33,664 bases of DNA from Syntrophaceae bacterium UBA4810 (GTDB lineage: Bacteria; Desulfobacterota; Syntrophia; Syntrophales; Smithellaceae): NCBI GenBank assembly GCA_002402545.1, contig DHGA01000101.1, positions 28,068 through 61,731 of the forward strand. Direction: 5' to 3'. Of the stretch, positions 7,812-14,896 are shown piece after piece. The number at the start of each line of letters is the position of its first letter. Position 1 is the first letter of the stretch. The notes under the pieces were generated by a model, which saw only the letters and a list, made by a program, of their open reading frames with translations, did no database searches and was not told the origin of the DNA. A program made the translations under genes and the position numbers.

Positions 7812-8101
7812 GATTTTTATATATTTTATTATCTATTATTGTAATTTCTGGTTGTATGCCTGCAACTACGGTACGGAGTGTCGATTCTAGGCCAAGTATT
7901 GCAATTAAAGGGGCTTCACCTGCGGCTGAACTTCTAGTTGATGGCCTCAAAATGGGTAAAGCACAAACATACAATGGGGAGCCACAAACACTTACCCTCG
8001 CGCCGGGCACTCATAAAATAACAGTCATAGAAAACGGTGCTGTTATATATGAACAGAAAATTTTCATTGAAAGCGAATTAAAGACTATTACTGTAAAATA
8101 A
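7808..8101 (+). CDS. Small PEGA-like lipoprotein
   Basis: This 97-residue protein starts inside the CsgG-family stop codon (ATGA overlap). The signal ends in V-I-S-G-C (Cys16). The mature part has the layout of a PEGA domain: P-S-I-A-I-K-G-A-S-P-A-A-E-L-L-V-D-G, then G-K-A-Q-T-Y, then L-T-L-A-P-G-T-H-K-I-T-V and a closing strand. PEGA-like modules are short surface beta-domains of unclear function. Translational coupling and the shared lipid anchor suggest it belongs to the CsgG complex. The usual CsgG-DUF4810-DUF799 set, as I know it, does not have a gene at this place. Confidence 0.75.
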   Translation: MRFLYILLSIIVISGCMPATTVRSVDSRPSIAIKGASPAAELLVDGLKMGKAQTYNGEPQTLTLAPGTHKITVIENGAVIYEQKIFIESELKTITVK

Positions 8102-8110
8102 AGGTGGAGT

Positions 8111-8518
8111 ATGAAAATTTCTCATTGTTTTATGGGCTTCATTGCTATTTTAATGATGACGGGGTGTGCTGCTCAAGGTCAATATGCTTGGCAAAATTAC
8201 GACCAGAAACTTTATAATCATTACAAAAATCCAGCAAAATCTGAGCAATTTATCGAAGATCTTAGAGACATCATACAATATGGTGAAGAAAGTGGGAAAG
8301 TTCCACCTGGAATATACGCAGAGTATGGATATGTTCTTTATGAACAAGGTAATTTCCCTGAGGCTATAGAATATTTTAAGAAAGAACAAGCTAAATGGCC
8401 TGAATCAAATGTCATTATGACAAAAATGATTAATAATGCTCAAAAAAAATCAGCTCAAGCAGAGAAACAAAAAGATTCTTCGATTGATATGGGTAAAGTT
8501 AAAGGGGTGACAAAATGA
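8111..8518 (+). CDS. DUF4810-family lipoprotein
   Basis: The 135-residue product has a lipobox M-M-T-G-C (Cys19). It continues with Y-A-W-Q-N-Y-D-Q-K-L-Y-N-H-Y-K-N-P, followed by a TPR-like helical pair (P-P-G-I-Y-A-E-Y-G-Y-V-L-Y-E-Q-G-N-F-P-E and A-I-E-Y-F-K-K-E-Q-A-K-W-P-E-S), which is the pattern of the DUF4810 family. The last third is Lys- and Gln-rich. It begins nine bases after the PEGA-like gene behind a GGTGG site and overlaps the next gene by four bases. DUF4810 proteins are typically found between a CsgG-like and a DUF799 lipoprotein, as here. The molecular role is not established. Confidence 0.82.
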   Translation: MKISHCFMGFIAILMMTGCAAQGQYAWQNYDQKLYNHYKNPAKSEQFIEDLRDIIQYGEESGKVPPGIYAEYGYVLYEQGNFPEAIEYFKKEQAKWPESNVIMTKMINNAQKKSAQAEKQKDSSIDMGKVKGVTK

Positions 8519-9150
8519 CCAGGTACTTTTTGATTATTATTCTGCTTTTTTCATTTTTAGGATGCGTAACCACACCAACTAGGGATTACACAAAATTTAA
8601 TGGCGCGAGTCCAAAATCCATTCTTATTGTTCCCATGGTAAATCGTAGTGTTGAGATAACAGCCCCAGATTATTGTCTTTCCACTATTACAATACCTTTA
8701 GCCAATAGAGGATATTATGTTTTTCCTGTTAATATGGTTAAGCGTCTTCTAGAAGATGATGGTTTATCTGATGCCAACCTTGTACATAATGCAACGGTTG
8801 AAAAACTAGCAAACCTTTTTGGTGCGGATGCAGTTCTTTATGTAACTATTAACCAATGGGATGCAAAATACATGGTTTTGACTACTCAAGTAACTGTATC
8901 TTTGTCTTATGTCATTAAAGATGGGAAAACAGGAGATTCTATTTGGGAGCATAATGAAACAATGATCTATACACCTCAACACCAAAGTAGCGGAAATGCT
9001 ATAGCAGATTTAATTATAATGGCAATCAATGCTGCTGTAACCAGAGCGGCGCCTAATTACGTTCCATTAGCTCAACAAGCAAATTTCCGTGCTTTTAGTT
9101 ATCCTGGCCGCGAAATTCCTCCAGGACCGTACATGCTGGTCGACAAATAA
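8515..9150 (+). CDS. DUF799 (GNA1162-type) lipoprotein
   Basis: The 211-residue product has a signal with lipobox F-L-G-C (Cys17), then P-K-S-I-L-I-V-P-M-V-N-R-S-V-E, Y-C-L-S-T-I-T-I-P-L-A-N-R-G-Y-Y-V-F-P, G-A-D-A-V-L-Y-V-T-I-N-Q-W-D and the conserved C-terminal P-G-P-Y. These are features of the DUF799/GNA1162 family, whose fold resembles the periplasmic part of TolB/CsgG-like N-terminal domains. It overlaps the DUF4810 gene (ATGA) and closes a four-gene, translationally coupled run. The set is likely an outer-membrane complex; its cargo or function is unknown. Confidence 0.85.
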   Translation: MTRYFLIIILLFSFLGCVTTPTRDYTKFNGASPKSILIVPMVNRSVEITAPDYCLSTITIPLANRGYYVFPVNMVKRLLEDDGLSDANLVHNATVEKLANLFGADAVLYVTINQWDAKYMVLTTQVTVSLSYVIKDGKTGDSIWEHNETMIYTPQHQSSGNAIADLIIMAINAAVTRAAPNYVPLAQQANFRAFSYPGREIPPGPYMLVDK

Positions 9151-9462
9151 TTCACGCATATAACATAGGTTAATATCTGATATACAGGCTGAAGTTTATT
9201 TTCTATCGATAAGCGTCTCAATGATCATTGATGTTGCCTTTCCATGCGTAATCTTCATTTCCGATAAATACCTATTGCTGAAATATTGTAGGTGTTTTAG
9301 ATAGGCATTGCTTCCTGTAATAAATTGTAGACATATCAAAATAACGTGGGTATATTTTATATCAATCTTAATTAAATTAAGAATTATTTAATTGTTACTG
9401 GAAGTTAGCAAATAACATAGACACATTCTGGCAGCGATTTATTTTAAAAAATGTGAGAGGGG
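9151..9462. other. AT-rich intergenic stretch with a palindrome; no convincing gene
   Basis: A perfect 17-base palindrome, TCTTAATT-A-AATTAAGA, sits at 9366-9382, about 80 bases before the PDZ lipoprotein gene. It could be an operator or simply AT-rich sequence. On the minus strand 9196-9387 is open for 63 codons without an ATG at its beginning and with no ribosome-binding site. Its translation looks helical but I cannot assign it, so I do not call it a gene. Confidence 0.5.
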
Positions 9463-10092
9463 ATGAAAATGATTCAGCTATTCAAGAGCATATCTTTAAT
9501 TATCTTAGGTATTAATATTTTCTTTATTATAGGATGCGCTCATAAACAAAGTCTTTATGCACAATGGGGTAAGCAACTTTCTTACACAGATACTGTACGT
9601 ACTATCGAAGATGTTTCTCTGATGCTTGGTACCCCGCCTTACAAATGCGATAACATTGAGCCAACGCCGAAGATCGGTATTTTTTGTACAGACCCTGAAG
9701 TTCCTAAGATAGAGAAAGTTTTCCCTAATGGAGCAGCTTGGCGTGCTGGTATGCAAGCAGGGGAAATAATTTTGAGTATTGGTGGGATTAAAGTTAACAC
9801 ATGCAAAGAAGCTCTTAATGCTTTACAATCATCACTCCAATTTGATGAGAAGATTATCATTCAAACAAACAAAAATATATATTCACTGATGCCAAAAAGA
9901 CCCAAAGAAGCAAAACAGTGTTACTGGGATATTAGCGCTGGAACTGTTGGTCAAACAAGCGGTAGTGCATATATAAATCGTTACGGTGGGGCAGCAGGGC
10001 ATAGTGGATCTCAATACGTACGCTTCTTTCGTGCTTCCTGCCGTTTTTACGACGGTGTAAGTATGGGATGCCAAGCTAACTGGCAAGAATAA
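9463..10092 (+). CDS. PDZ-domain lipoprotein
   Basis: The 209-residue product has a lipobox F-I-I-G-C (Cys25). After about 55 residues comes a PDZ-like module: I-E-K-V-F-P-N-G-A-A-W-R-A-G-M-Q-A-G-E-I-I-L-S-I-G-G-I at roughly residues 86-112, followed by a helix and a closing strand near 128-135. The C-terminal 60 residues are Gly/Ser/Tyr-rich and hold three of the protein's seven cysteines, which may form disulfides in the periplasm. GAGAGGGG provides the ribosome-binding site. It stands alone, 312 bases after the DUF799 gene. The PDZ call is a pattern match; no protease domain is present, so it is more likely an adaptor. Confidence 0.75.
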   Translation: MKMIQLFKSISLIILGINIFFIIGCAHKQSLYAQWGKQLSYTDTVRTIEDVSLMLGTPPYKCDNIEPTPKIGIFCTDPEVPKIEKVFPNGAAWRAGMQAGEIILSIGGIKVNTCKEALNALQSSLQFDEKIIIQTNKNIYSLMPKRPKEAKQCYWDISAGTVGQTSGSAYINRYGGAAGHSGSQYVRFFRASCRFYDGVSMGCQANWQE

Positions 10093-10135
10093 GCTGTAAT
10101 CGTTATTTGCTAAGTTTTCGGTAAATTCGCCCTAA

Positions 10136-10180
10136 GTTTTTGTTCCAGCGGACTGCCTTCGGCAGCCACTGAACTCAAAC
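10136..10180. other. Imperfect hairpin resembling an integron attC site; alternatively a terminator
   Basis: GTTTTTGTTC-C-AGCGG-A-CTGCC pairs across a TTC loop with GGCAG-CCACT-GAAC-TC-AAAC. It has an extra-helical C (10145/10146) and A (10152), one mismatch and a two-base internal loop. Unpaired extra bases in a long arm next to a TGAACTCAA-like motif are how attC sites look. However, the GTTRRRY core expected at the right end is not present, so a functional site is doubtful. T6 follows at 10186-10191, so it may instead end the PDZ lipoprotein transcript. Confidence 0.35.
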
Positions 10181-10191
10181 GCCACTTTTTT

Positions 10192-10485
10192 CTATCCTCA
10201 ATCTTCAACTCTGATTTTGTTACGTATAGGTAGGTGAGACAAGTACTTGAAAATCCATTATTTTTAAAAATTTACGTGCTTTGAGAGCGCGGTCTCTTTT
10301 ACGATTATTTTCAGTTAGTTCAATGGATTAATTATCAATTAATCACAACCGTGGCAGTTATTTGATATAGGCGTGGCTGTCATCGTTGTTTTGGTAATCT
10401 GAAGCGGGTAGGGTCCGTATTCCAATTACTCCTGCGGTTCAACATAAAGATGTCCGCAGGCTATGGACAATTTCAAAAGTGAATC
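10192..10485. other. Intergenic stretch with one palindrome; no gene seen
   Basis: No open frame with a start and ribosome-binding site was found. A perfect dyad GATTAATT-ATC-AATTAATC occupies 10326-10344. The rest has no repeat or homology I can name. The stretch separates the plus-strand PDZ lipoprotein from a minus-strand gene, so both 3' ends face it. Confidence 0.5.
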
Positions 10486-10528
10486 AAAAAAAGAAACGCC
10501 ATGATCAATATTTTGTCACAGCGTTTCT
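10486..10528 (-). terminator. Intrinsic terminator for the minus-strand lipoprotein gene
   Basis: Read on the minus strand, AGAAACGC (10521-10528) pairs with GCGTTTCT (10492-10499) across a loop of about 21 bases, and a run of T follows directly (A7 on the plus strand at 10486-10492). It lies about 40 bases after the stop codon of the gene at 10568-11158. Confidence 0.7.
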
Positions 10529-10567
10529 CTATAACTGACTTATTGACAATAATGCTTGACCGTGTTT

Positions 10568-11158
10568 TTAGTTTGCCGGCCTTTTGTCTTCTATTTTCCC
10601 CAGTGCTCCACCGAGCCCGTCAACGATAGACTCGCCAAAAGAAGGTTTTCTTAAAACAACTTTTGTATCTGCGGTTTTATCAGATATCATTGAAGTAGCT
10701 CTAGCCGTATACTCTCCAGGAGGAATAGTTGGCTGCGTAAGAACCATAGTTACGAGTTGTTTTCCATCTTTTGCATATGTGCTTCTTGGAGTTGCCCTTA
10801 ATAAACCGGTAATTTTCGCAAGAGTATCTACACTTGCCTTAAAAGTTCCATTGCTACCGACTACACCGGAAGCGACGGGTACATCGATACCATCAGCAAT
10901 TAGTGAAATGAATACAGAATCTTTAGGTTTGAAGCCTGATCCTTCAAAAACAATAGTTGTTTTGTTCATTAACTTATCTACGCCGAGACTGATTGTATCT
11001 GGGTTAACAATCAGCTGTGGTTTCTTAACAGCCGGATCAAGAGTAGCCGGAGCTTTTGGTGTGCTTGCGCATCCGACGATTAAAAAACTTACTCCCACAA
11101 TAAAAAGCCCTGCAAGAATCAATAAATTTACCGAATTTTTCTTTTGCCTGCTAAACAT
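10568..11158 (-). CDS. Lipoprotein with an Ig-like extracellular domain, function unknown
   Basis: The 196-residue product has a long basic N-terminus and lipobox L-I-V-G-C (Cys30), followed by a Pro/Ala-rich linker. The core has strands with the phrase T-I-V-F-E-G-S-G-F-K-P-K-D-S-V-F-I-S, which is how IPT/TIG-type Ig-like domains begin, then N-G-T-F-K-A-S and P-P-G-E-Y-T-A-R-A. The C-terminus has a short amphipathic G-E-S-I-V-D-G-L-G-G-A-L-G-K-I segment. A strong AAGGAGG lies five to ten bases before the ATG. The plus strand is also open across most of this span, but the signal peptide, ribosome-binding site and terminator all support the minus strand. A TATAAT on the minus strand (11373-11378) could be its -10 element, with a leader of about 200 bases. 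Confidence 0.82.
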   Translation of the reverse strand: MFSRQKKNSVNLLILAGLFIVGVSFLIVGCASTPKAPATLDPAVKKPQLIVNPDTISLGVDKLMNKTTIVFEGSGFKPKDSVFISLIADGIDVPVASGVVGSNGTFKASVDTLAKITGLLRATPRSTYAKDGKQLVTMVLTQPTIPPGEYTARATSMISDKTADTKVVLRKPSFGESIVDGLGGALGKIEDKRPAN

Positions 11159-11431
11159 TTAACAATCCTCCTTTTTGATTAAAGTTTTTGACATCCGAAA
11201 CCCATAAAATATTTACTCATTATTTCCATAGAGTTAATAATTTTAAAATAACGGCCGGACGCGTCAGTTTTGATGTGAAAAAGTTTTAACCATATGCCTT
11301 GGAGGTATAGAGCTTTATTAAAGAAAATACTCCTTTTATCCATGTGACATCGGCTCCACATCTAATATTGAGATTATAAAACAGATGAGATAATTATACA
11401 ACCACTAAATAAGAAATATTTATAATTGGCT

Positions 11432-11497
11432 TTTTACCTTGATTTTATTGAGAAATATCAGTTTGGTAAAAAACACGTGCTGATATTTAAGGTAAAA
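11432..11497 (-). terminator. Two-part stem-loop just behind dapB
   Basis: CTGATATTTAAGGTAAAA (11480-11497) is the shared right arm of two stacked stems: AAATATCAG (11453-11461) pairs with its first nine bases and TTTTACCTT (11432-11440) with its last nine, leaving an 11-base bulge. It begins seven bases after the dapB stop on the minus strand. There is no clean T-tract, so it may act as a 3' stabiliser or a weak terminator. The rest of 11159-11504 holds no gene that I can support. Confidence 0.45.
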
Positions 11498-11504
11498 CGA
11501 TAAC

Positions 11505-12293
11505 CTAATAAACAGGAATATTTTTTTTGAACATATCAACAATTATGTTTTCCATGGAATACATGCCGCTGGGCGCGTTCATCATCCACTTGGCGGCAAA
11601 TATCGCTCCCTGCCCGAATGCCGACCGGCTGATGCTTTCGTGAATAAGCCTGATGGTCTGGTTGGGCAATCCAAAAATTATTTCGTGTTTACCAACAATT
11701 CCCCCCACGCGAACGGAATTTACATGTTTATCTCTGTTTAGCCCCAGAATTTCCGCTATTTTAACAGCTGTTCCCGATTCTTCCTTCTTGCCGCGGAAAT
11801 GTTCCTCGACGATTTCAATATCCGCGTGTGGCGCTATCCCCTGGAGGACTTGTGACGCCACCAAAAGAAAATTTATGCCCAGCGTAATATTGGGTGAGTA
11901 AAGCACCGCTGTTTTTTCAGCCATTTTTTCTAGATTATCTAAATCTTTATGTGTGTATTTTGAAATGGCGGAGATGATTTTTATTCCAAAATCAGCGGCC
12001 GTAGCGTATTGGTAATGCGCTTTGGCGCTGGAAAAATCAACTATTATGTCCACGGGATGATTTTGAAAAAAAACGGGAGAAACCTCATCCACAGAATAAA
12101 TCAAGGCGTCGTCAACTTCATATCCCAGAAGACGTGTGGCATACTTATGATTATCTTTATGGGTTTTTCTTACAACCCATTCAAGGTCAAACAGGCCGTC
12201 TTTGAAAAACTCATCCGCCACTATCCGGCCTGTATTGCCGAATCCGAAGAAACCGATCTTGGTTATTTTCTGATTATCGCTGTTTTTTTTCAT
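11505..12293 (-). CDS. dapB: 4-hydroxy-tetrahydrodipicolinate reductase DapB
   Basis: With the start at 12293 the product has 262 residues, close to the family norm. It begins with a Rossmann motif G-F-G-N-T-G-R at residues 17-23. The active-site region is E-E-H-F-R-G-K-K-E-E-S-G-T-A (residues 163-176), comparable to the E-x-H-H-R-x-K-x-D-x-P-S-G-T-A motif. The catalytic His, Arg and Lys are kept, the second His is Phe, and the segment is one residue shorter with no Pro. The enzyme makes tetrahydrodipicolinate in the lysine and diaminopimelate pathway. The frame stays open to an ATG at 12344, but a near-consensus promoter ends seven bases before the ATG at 12293. This argues for the short form and a leaderless or near-leaderless mRNA. 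No other dap gene is nearby. Confidence 0.85.
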   Translation of the reverse strand: MKKNSDNQKITKIGFFGFGNTGRIVADEFFKDGLFDLEWVVRKTHKDNHKYATRLLGYEVDDALIYSVDEVSPVFFQNHPVDIIVDFSSAKAHYQYATAADFGIKIISAISKYTHKDLDNLEKMAEKTAVLYSPNITLGINFLLVASQVLQGIAPHADIEIVEEHFRGKKEESGTAVKIAEILGLNRDKHVNSVRVGGIVGKHEIIFGLPNQTIRLIHESISRSAFGQGAIFAAKWMMNAPSGMYSMENIIVDMFKKNIPVY

Positions 12294-12300
12294 TGTGAAG

Positions 12301-12329
12301 AGTATAAATAAGCCATGCTTGTATGTCAA
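12301..12329 (-). promoter_or_regulatory. Near-consensus sigma-70 promoter for dapB
   Basis: On the minus strand TTGACA (12324-12329) is followed by a 17-base spacer and TATACT (12301-12306). The dapB ATG begins only seven bases after the -10 element. Transcription would start at or within about three bases of the start codon. Confidence 0.65.
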
Positions 12330-12488
12330 CCTTTGTTCAGCCATGAAGCCCTGTATATTTGTCCTTAATTGTAAGAGAACATGATACGGTATGCGCGGGT
12401 ATTACGTCTCAAATAGCAGGATTATTTGAATTGCTTAAGATTTAAAATCAAATCGGGTGCAGCTTGTGTGATTAGAAACCGGTTGCCG

Positions 12489-13613
12489 TCATTTTATTTT
12501 TTTGCCTCTTATGGTCAGGCTTATCAGTTTATAACCTTGTTCAGTTCTCAAAAAATCAAAGTGGTCCTGATAGGAATCATTTTTTGTTTTGTGGTTAATA
12601 ACCACAGTCATAACCGGAAATTGCCATTCTTTGGGCTGGCCGCAATTATTGTAGTAAATTTCAAATTCCGCTCCTTCATAAATAAAGGGGTTCAGCCCGC
12701 CGATGGAAATAAAATAATCGGCATTATTCCTGTTGAGCGCGCTCAATCTGGTCTTGATGAGCTCAAAGTTTTTATTGATAAATGAAGAGCTTGTCTCGGC
12801 TTTCCAGCCTTCCGGTTTTTTCCAGAAATAAATTTTGTTGTATGAATATTTGATTAATTTATCTTTGGAAAGAGAAGCGAGCAATGCATCATTTAGCCAC
12901 AGCTTAAATTCCTTTTCATAGTTAATAAATGAATAATATCTGCCGTCAGCGCCGGGGAAGCTTTGACGACTGACGTCTTGCGCGGGCGCGTTTTCAATTT
13001 TGAGGGAAAATAAATCCAGATTGTAGTTATGTTTAAACTTTTCGATAATTACTTTATTGCTGGTATCGATGAGATATTCCTTGCCTTCTGCCCAGCTGAA
13101 ATGGTTACAGCCTTCGGTATTTTTCTTGTCCCAGTACTTTTTTTCCGCGCCTTTTATGGCCATAACCATTCCGTTTCTTACATTGGTTAAATCATTGTAT
13201 TGGGCAGGTATAACAATCTCACCTTTACTGTTGAGCATTCCGGCTTTATCCGTTTTTTTATCGCGGAATCTTATGAATCCTTCGCTTTCGCAATCGGGAG
13301 TGTTGTCAAAAATATAAACGCTGTTTTTCCTGACTTTTTTGCCGGCTTTGGTAAGATAATAAGATTCATACTTGCCGTTTATTTCATCCATCGCCGCGAT
13401 TATTTTATCGAATTTTTTCGCGATGATGAATCCGGCCGTATCATTGATTTCGGCTTTTAGCTTTCCTTTTTCATCTCTGAATTCGATATTATCTGAATCG
13501 TCACCGCGCAACGCCGTCCAGGTGCCCTCTTGTGAAGCATTTGCTGAACAGCCGAACAGAATAAAAATACATATCAGGATTGTTTGTTTAATATTTTCCA
13601 TATAGTTAAGCAT
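12489..13613 (-). CDS. WG-repeat lipoprotein
   Basis: The 374-residue product has a signal with lipobox I-L-F-G-C (Cys22). Residues about 60-190 contain WG/KWG-type repeats: A-G-F-I-I-A-K-K-F-D-K-I-I-A-A, then K-A-G-M-L-N-S-K-G-E-I-V-I-P-A-Q-Y-N-D-L, then K-E-Y-L-I-D-T-S-N-K-V-I-I-E-K-F. The C-terminal half is rich in Tyr, Lys and Asn and ends in a strand-rich segment; I do not recognise it. WG-repeat proteins are usually surface or periplasmic beta-structures of unknown role. Starts at 13613 or 13601 are both possible and neither has a good ribosome-binding site. It lies 144 bases before dapB in the same direction but dapB has its own promoter. Confidence 0.75.
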   Translation of the reverse strand: MLNYMENIKQTILICIFILFGCSANASQEGTWTALRGDDSDNIEFRDEKGKLKAEINDTAGFIIAKKFDKIIAAMDEINGKYESYYLTKAGKKVRKNSVYIFDNTPDCESEGFIRFRDKKTDKAGMLNSKGEIVIPAQYNDLTNVRNGMVMAIKGAEKKYWDKKNTEGCNHFSWAEGKEYLIDTSNKVIIEKFKHNYNLDLFSLKIENAPAQDVSRQSFPGADGRYYSFINYEKEFKLWLNDALLASLSKDKLIKYSYNKIYFWKKPEGWKAETSSSFINKNFELIKTRLSALNRNNADYFISIGGLNPFIYEGAEFEIYYNNCGQPKEWQFPVMTVVINHKTKNDSYQDHFDFLRTEQGYKLISLTIRGKKIK

Positions 13614-13809
13614 TAATATGTCGAATGCTCTTTTCTCGAAACTTTATACAATTATAATTTATTTAACAAAAACAGAAAAGCTTAAAAACATCATAAAATC
13701 AACATAATTTAACTTTTACCATCGGGTTTTTTGTGCTATTAAATAGCTTATAGGTAGGGCGAGTTAATTAGGAAAAATCGTAAGATTCTGTAGCTATAAT
13801 GGTTATTTT

Positions 13810-13840
13810 GATCTTGCCGTTTTTTTAAACTGGCATGATC
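13810..13840. promoter_or_regulatory. Dyad element downstream of a TATAAT box, upstream of the RsbRD_N-like pair
   Basis: GATCTTGCC (13810-13818) and GGCATGATC (13832-13840) form an imperfect dyad (8 of 9) around 13 bases that hold a T7 run. A perfect TATAAT lies at 13795-13800, about 10 bases upstream, although no good -35 match precedes it. The dyad would fall at or just after a transcription start, where an operator or leader hairpin could act on the gene at 13887. Confidence 0.4.
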
Positions 13841-13886
13841 TCCCCACTAAATATAGGGATTATTTTCAATTGGAAAGGAGTAAAAC

Positions 13887-14345
13887 ATGAAAACTTACGC
13901 CATTAAATATGTAGAGCTGGGAGAACGTCACGCGGAAAAAATGGCCAGGCGATGGGCGCTGGATGTTCAAAATAACGTCCACACAAAAAAATACAAAGAA
14001 TTGCCGGAGGATGAAATTATACACCAGAGCTTAAAATTTTATCAGAATTTCAGCAAAATGTTTCTTGATGCAAAAATTAGGGAAAAGACTCTGGAATATT
14101 TCCGAACCTACGCGCAGGAAAGTTTTGCCATGGGCATTCCCATGGATCAGGCGGTTTACGCGCTAATCCTTTTGAGGCGTCATATATGGCTCTACGCTGA
14201 ATTTCAGACCGTCTTTAGCATGGGCATAGAACAGCGGCAGGCCCTGGATACTTTAAACCGCACAATACTGCTTTTTGATCATGCCACTTATGAAGTGACT
14301 AAAGAATATCAGAGACTCATGAAAAAGGAACATAATAAAAAATAA
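13887..14345 (+). CDS. RsbRD N-terminal-domain-like protein, copy 1
   Basis: The 152-residue soluble, mostly helical protein matches the pattern of the RsbRD_N family: a Trp in A-E-K-M-A-R-R-W-A, L-P-E-D-E-I near residue 45, and the strongest block G-I-P-M-D-Q-A-V-Y-A-L-I-L-L-R-R-H-I-W-L at about 85-104. In other bacteria this domain is the input module of stressosome regulators or of sensor kinases. Here it has no STAS or kinase partner attached. The start is fixed by GGAAAGGAG seven bases upstream. A paralogue follows 46 bases later, so they probably form one transcript. The family call is a motif judgement. Confidence 0.7.
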   Translation: MKTYAIKYVELGERHAEKMARRWALDVQNNVHTKKYKELPEDEIIHQSLKFYQNFSKMFLDAKIREKTLEYFRTYAQESFAMGIPMDQAVYALILLRRHIWLYAEFQTVFSMGIEQRQALDTLNRTILLFDHATYEVTKEYQRLMKKEHNKK

Positions 14346-14391
14346 ATTCTATTTTCCCTGTTTTTGTAAATTGCAGAAAGGAGAACTTGAA

Positions 14392-14847
14392 ATGGTGGAT
14401 TCGATAAAACTGCTCGATGTGTTGGAGGAAAACATAGAGGAAGTAGCCAGGCACTGGATAGCCGAGGTAAAAAAGAATAAAAGAACGGTTAGTTATCAGG
14501 ATATTCCCGATGATCAACTTATTGTGCAGGTGGTAAAATTTTACAGCCAGTTAAGAAATATGCTGGTCGCGCCTAACCGTAATGAAAGGGTTCAGGAATT
14601 TTTCATGCATTACGCGAGGACTTGTTATGAAAGCGGTATTCCTTTGCATGAATCCATTTATGCCTTAAATTTGATGCGCCGGCATATGTGGCTCTACGCG
14701 GATTTTCAGGCCATCTTCATAAACGCGTTGGAACACCATCAGGCAATAGATTCTATAATGAGAATAATGCTTTTGATTGATTACGCGGTCTTTGAAATAA
14801 CGCAATATTATCAGGATCGTATACAACTGGAAAAAATGAAGGCGTAG
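14392..14847 (+). CDS. RsbRD N-terminal-domain-like protein, copy 2
   Basis: The 151-residue product repeats the plan of its neighbour: A-R-H-W-I-A-E-V, I-P-D-D-Q-L-I, F-Y-S-Q-L-R-N-M-L, and the block G-I-P-L-H-E-S-I-Y-A-L-N-L-M-R-R-H-M-W-L-Y-A-D-F-Q. The two clearly arose by tandem duplication and have since diverged. The ATG at 14392 is chosen over an in-frame TTG at 14371 because AAAGGAG lies 11 bases before it. Alone, without an output domain, it may act as a dimer or heterodimer with copy 1 that binds an unknown signal or partner. No regulator gene is adjacent. Confidence 0.7.
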   Translation: MVDSIKLLDVLEENIEEVARHWIAEVKKNKRTVSYQDIPDDQLIVQVVKFYSQLRNMLVAPNRNERVQEFFMHYARTCYESGIPLHESIYALNLMRRHMWLYADFQAIFINALEHHQAIDSIMRIMLLIDYAVFEITQYYQDRIQLEKMKA

Positions 14848-14896
14848 AGCCTTGCGGATTGCTCGGGGATCAATCCCTACATGTCCAGATATTGTA

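Noticed and set aside
9196..9387. Minus-strand frame of 63 codons with protein-like composition
   Set aside because: No ATG near its beginning, no ribosome-binding site and no family I can name; such length can occur by chance.
10584..11162. Plus-strand open frame of 192 codons
   Set aside because: It mirrors the minus-strand lipoprotein, which has a signal peptide with lipobox, a strong ribosome-binding site and a terminator; the plus-strand frame has none.
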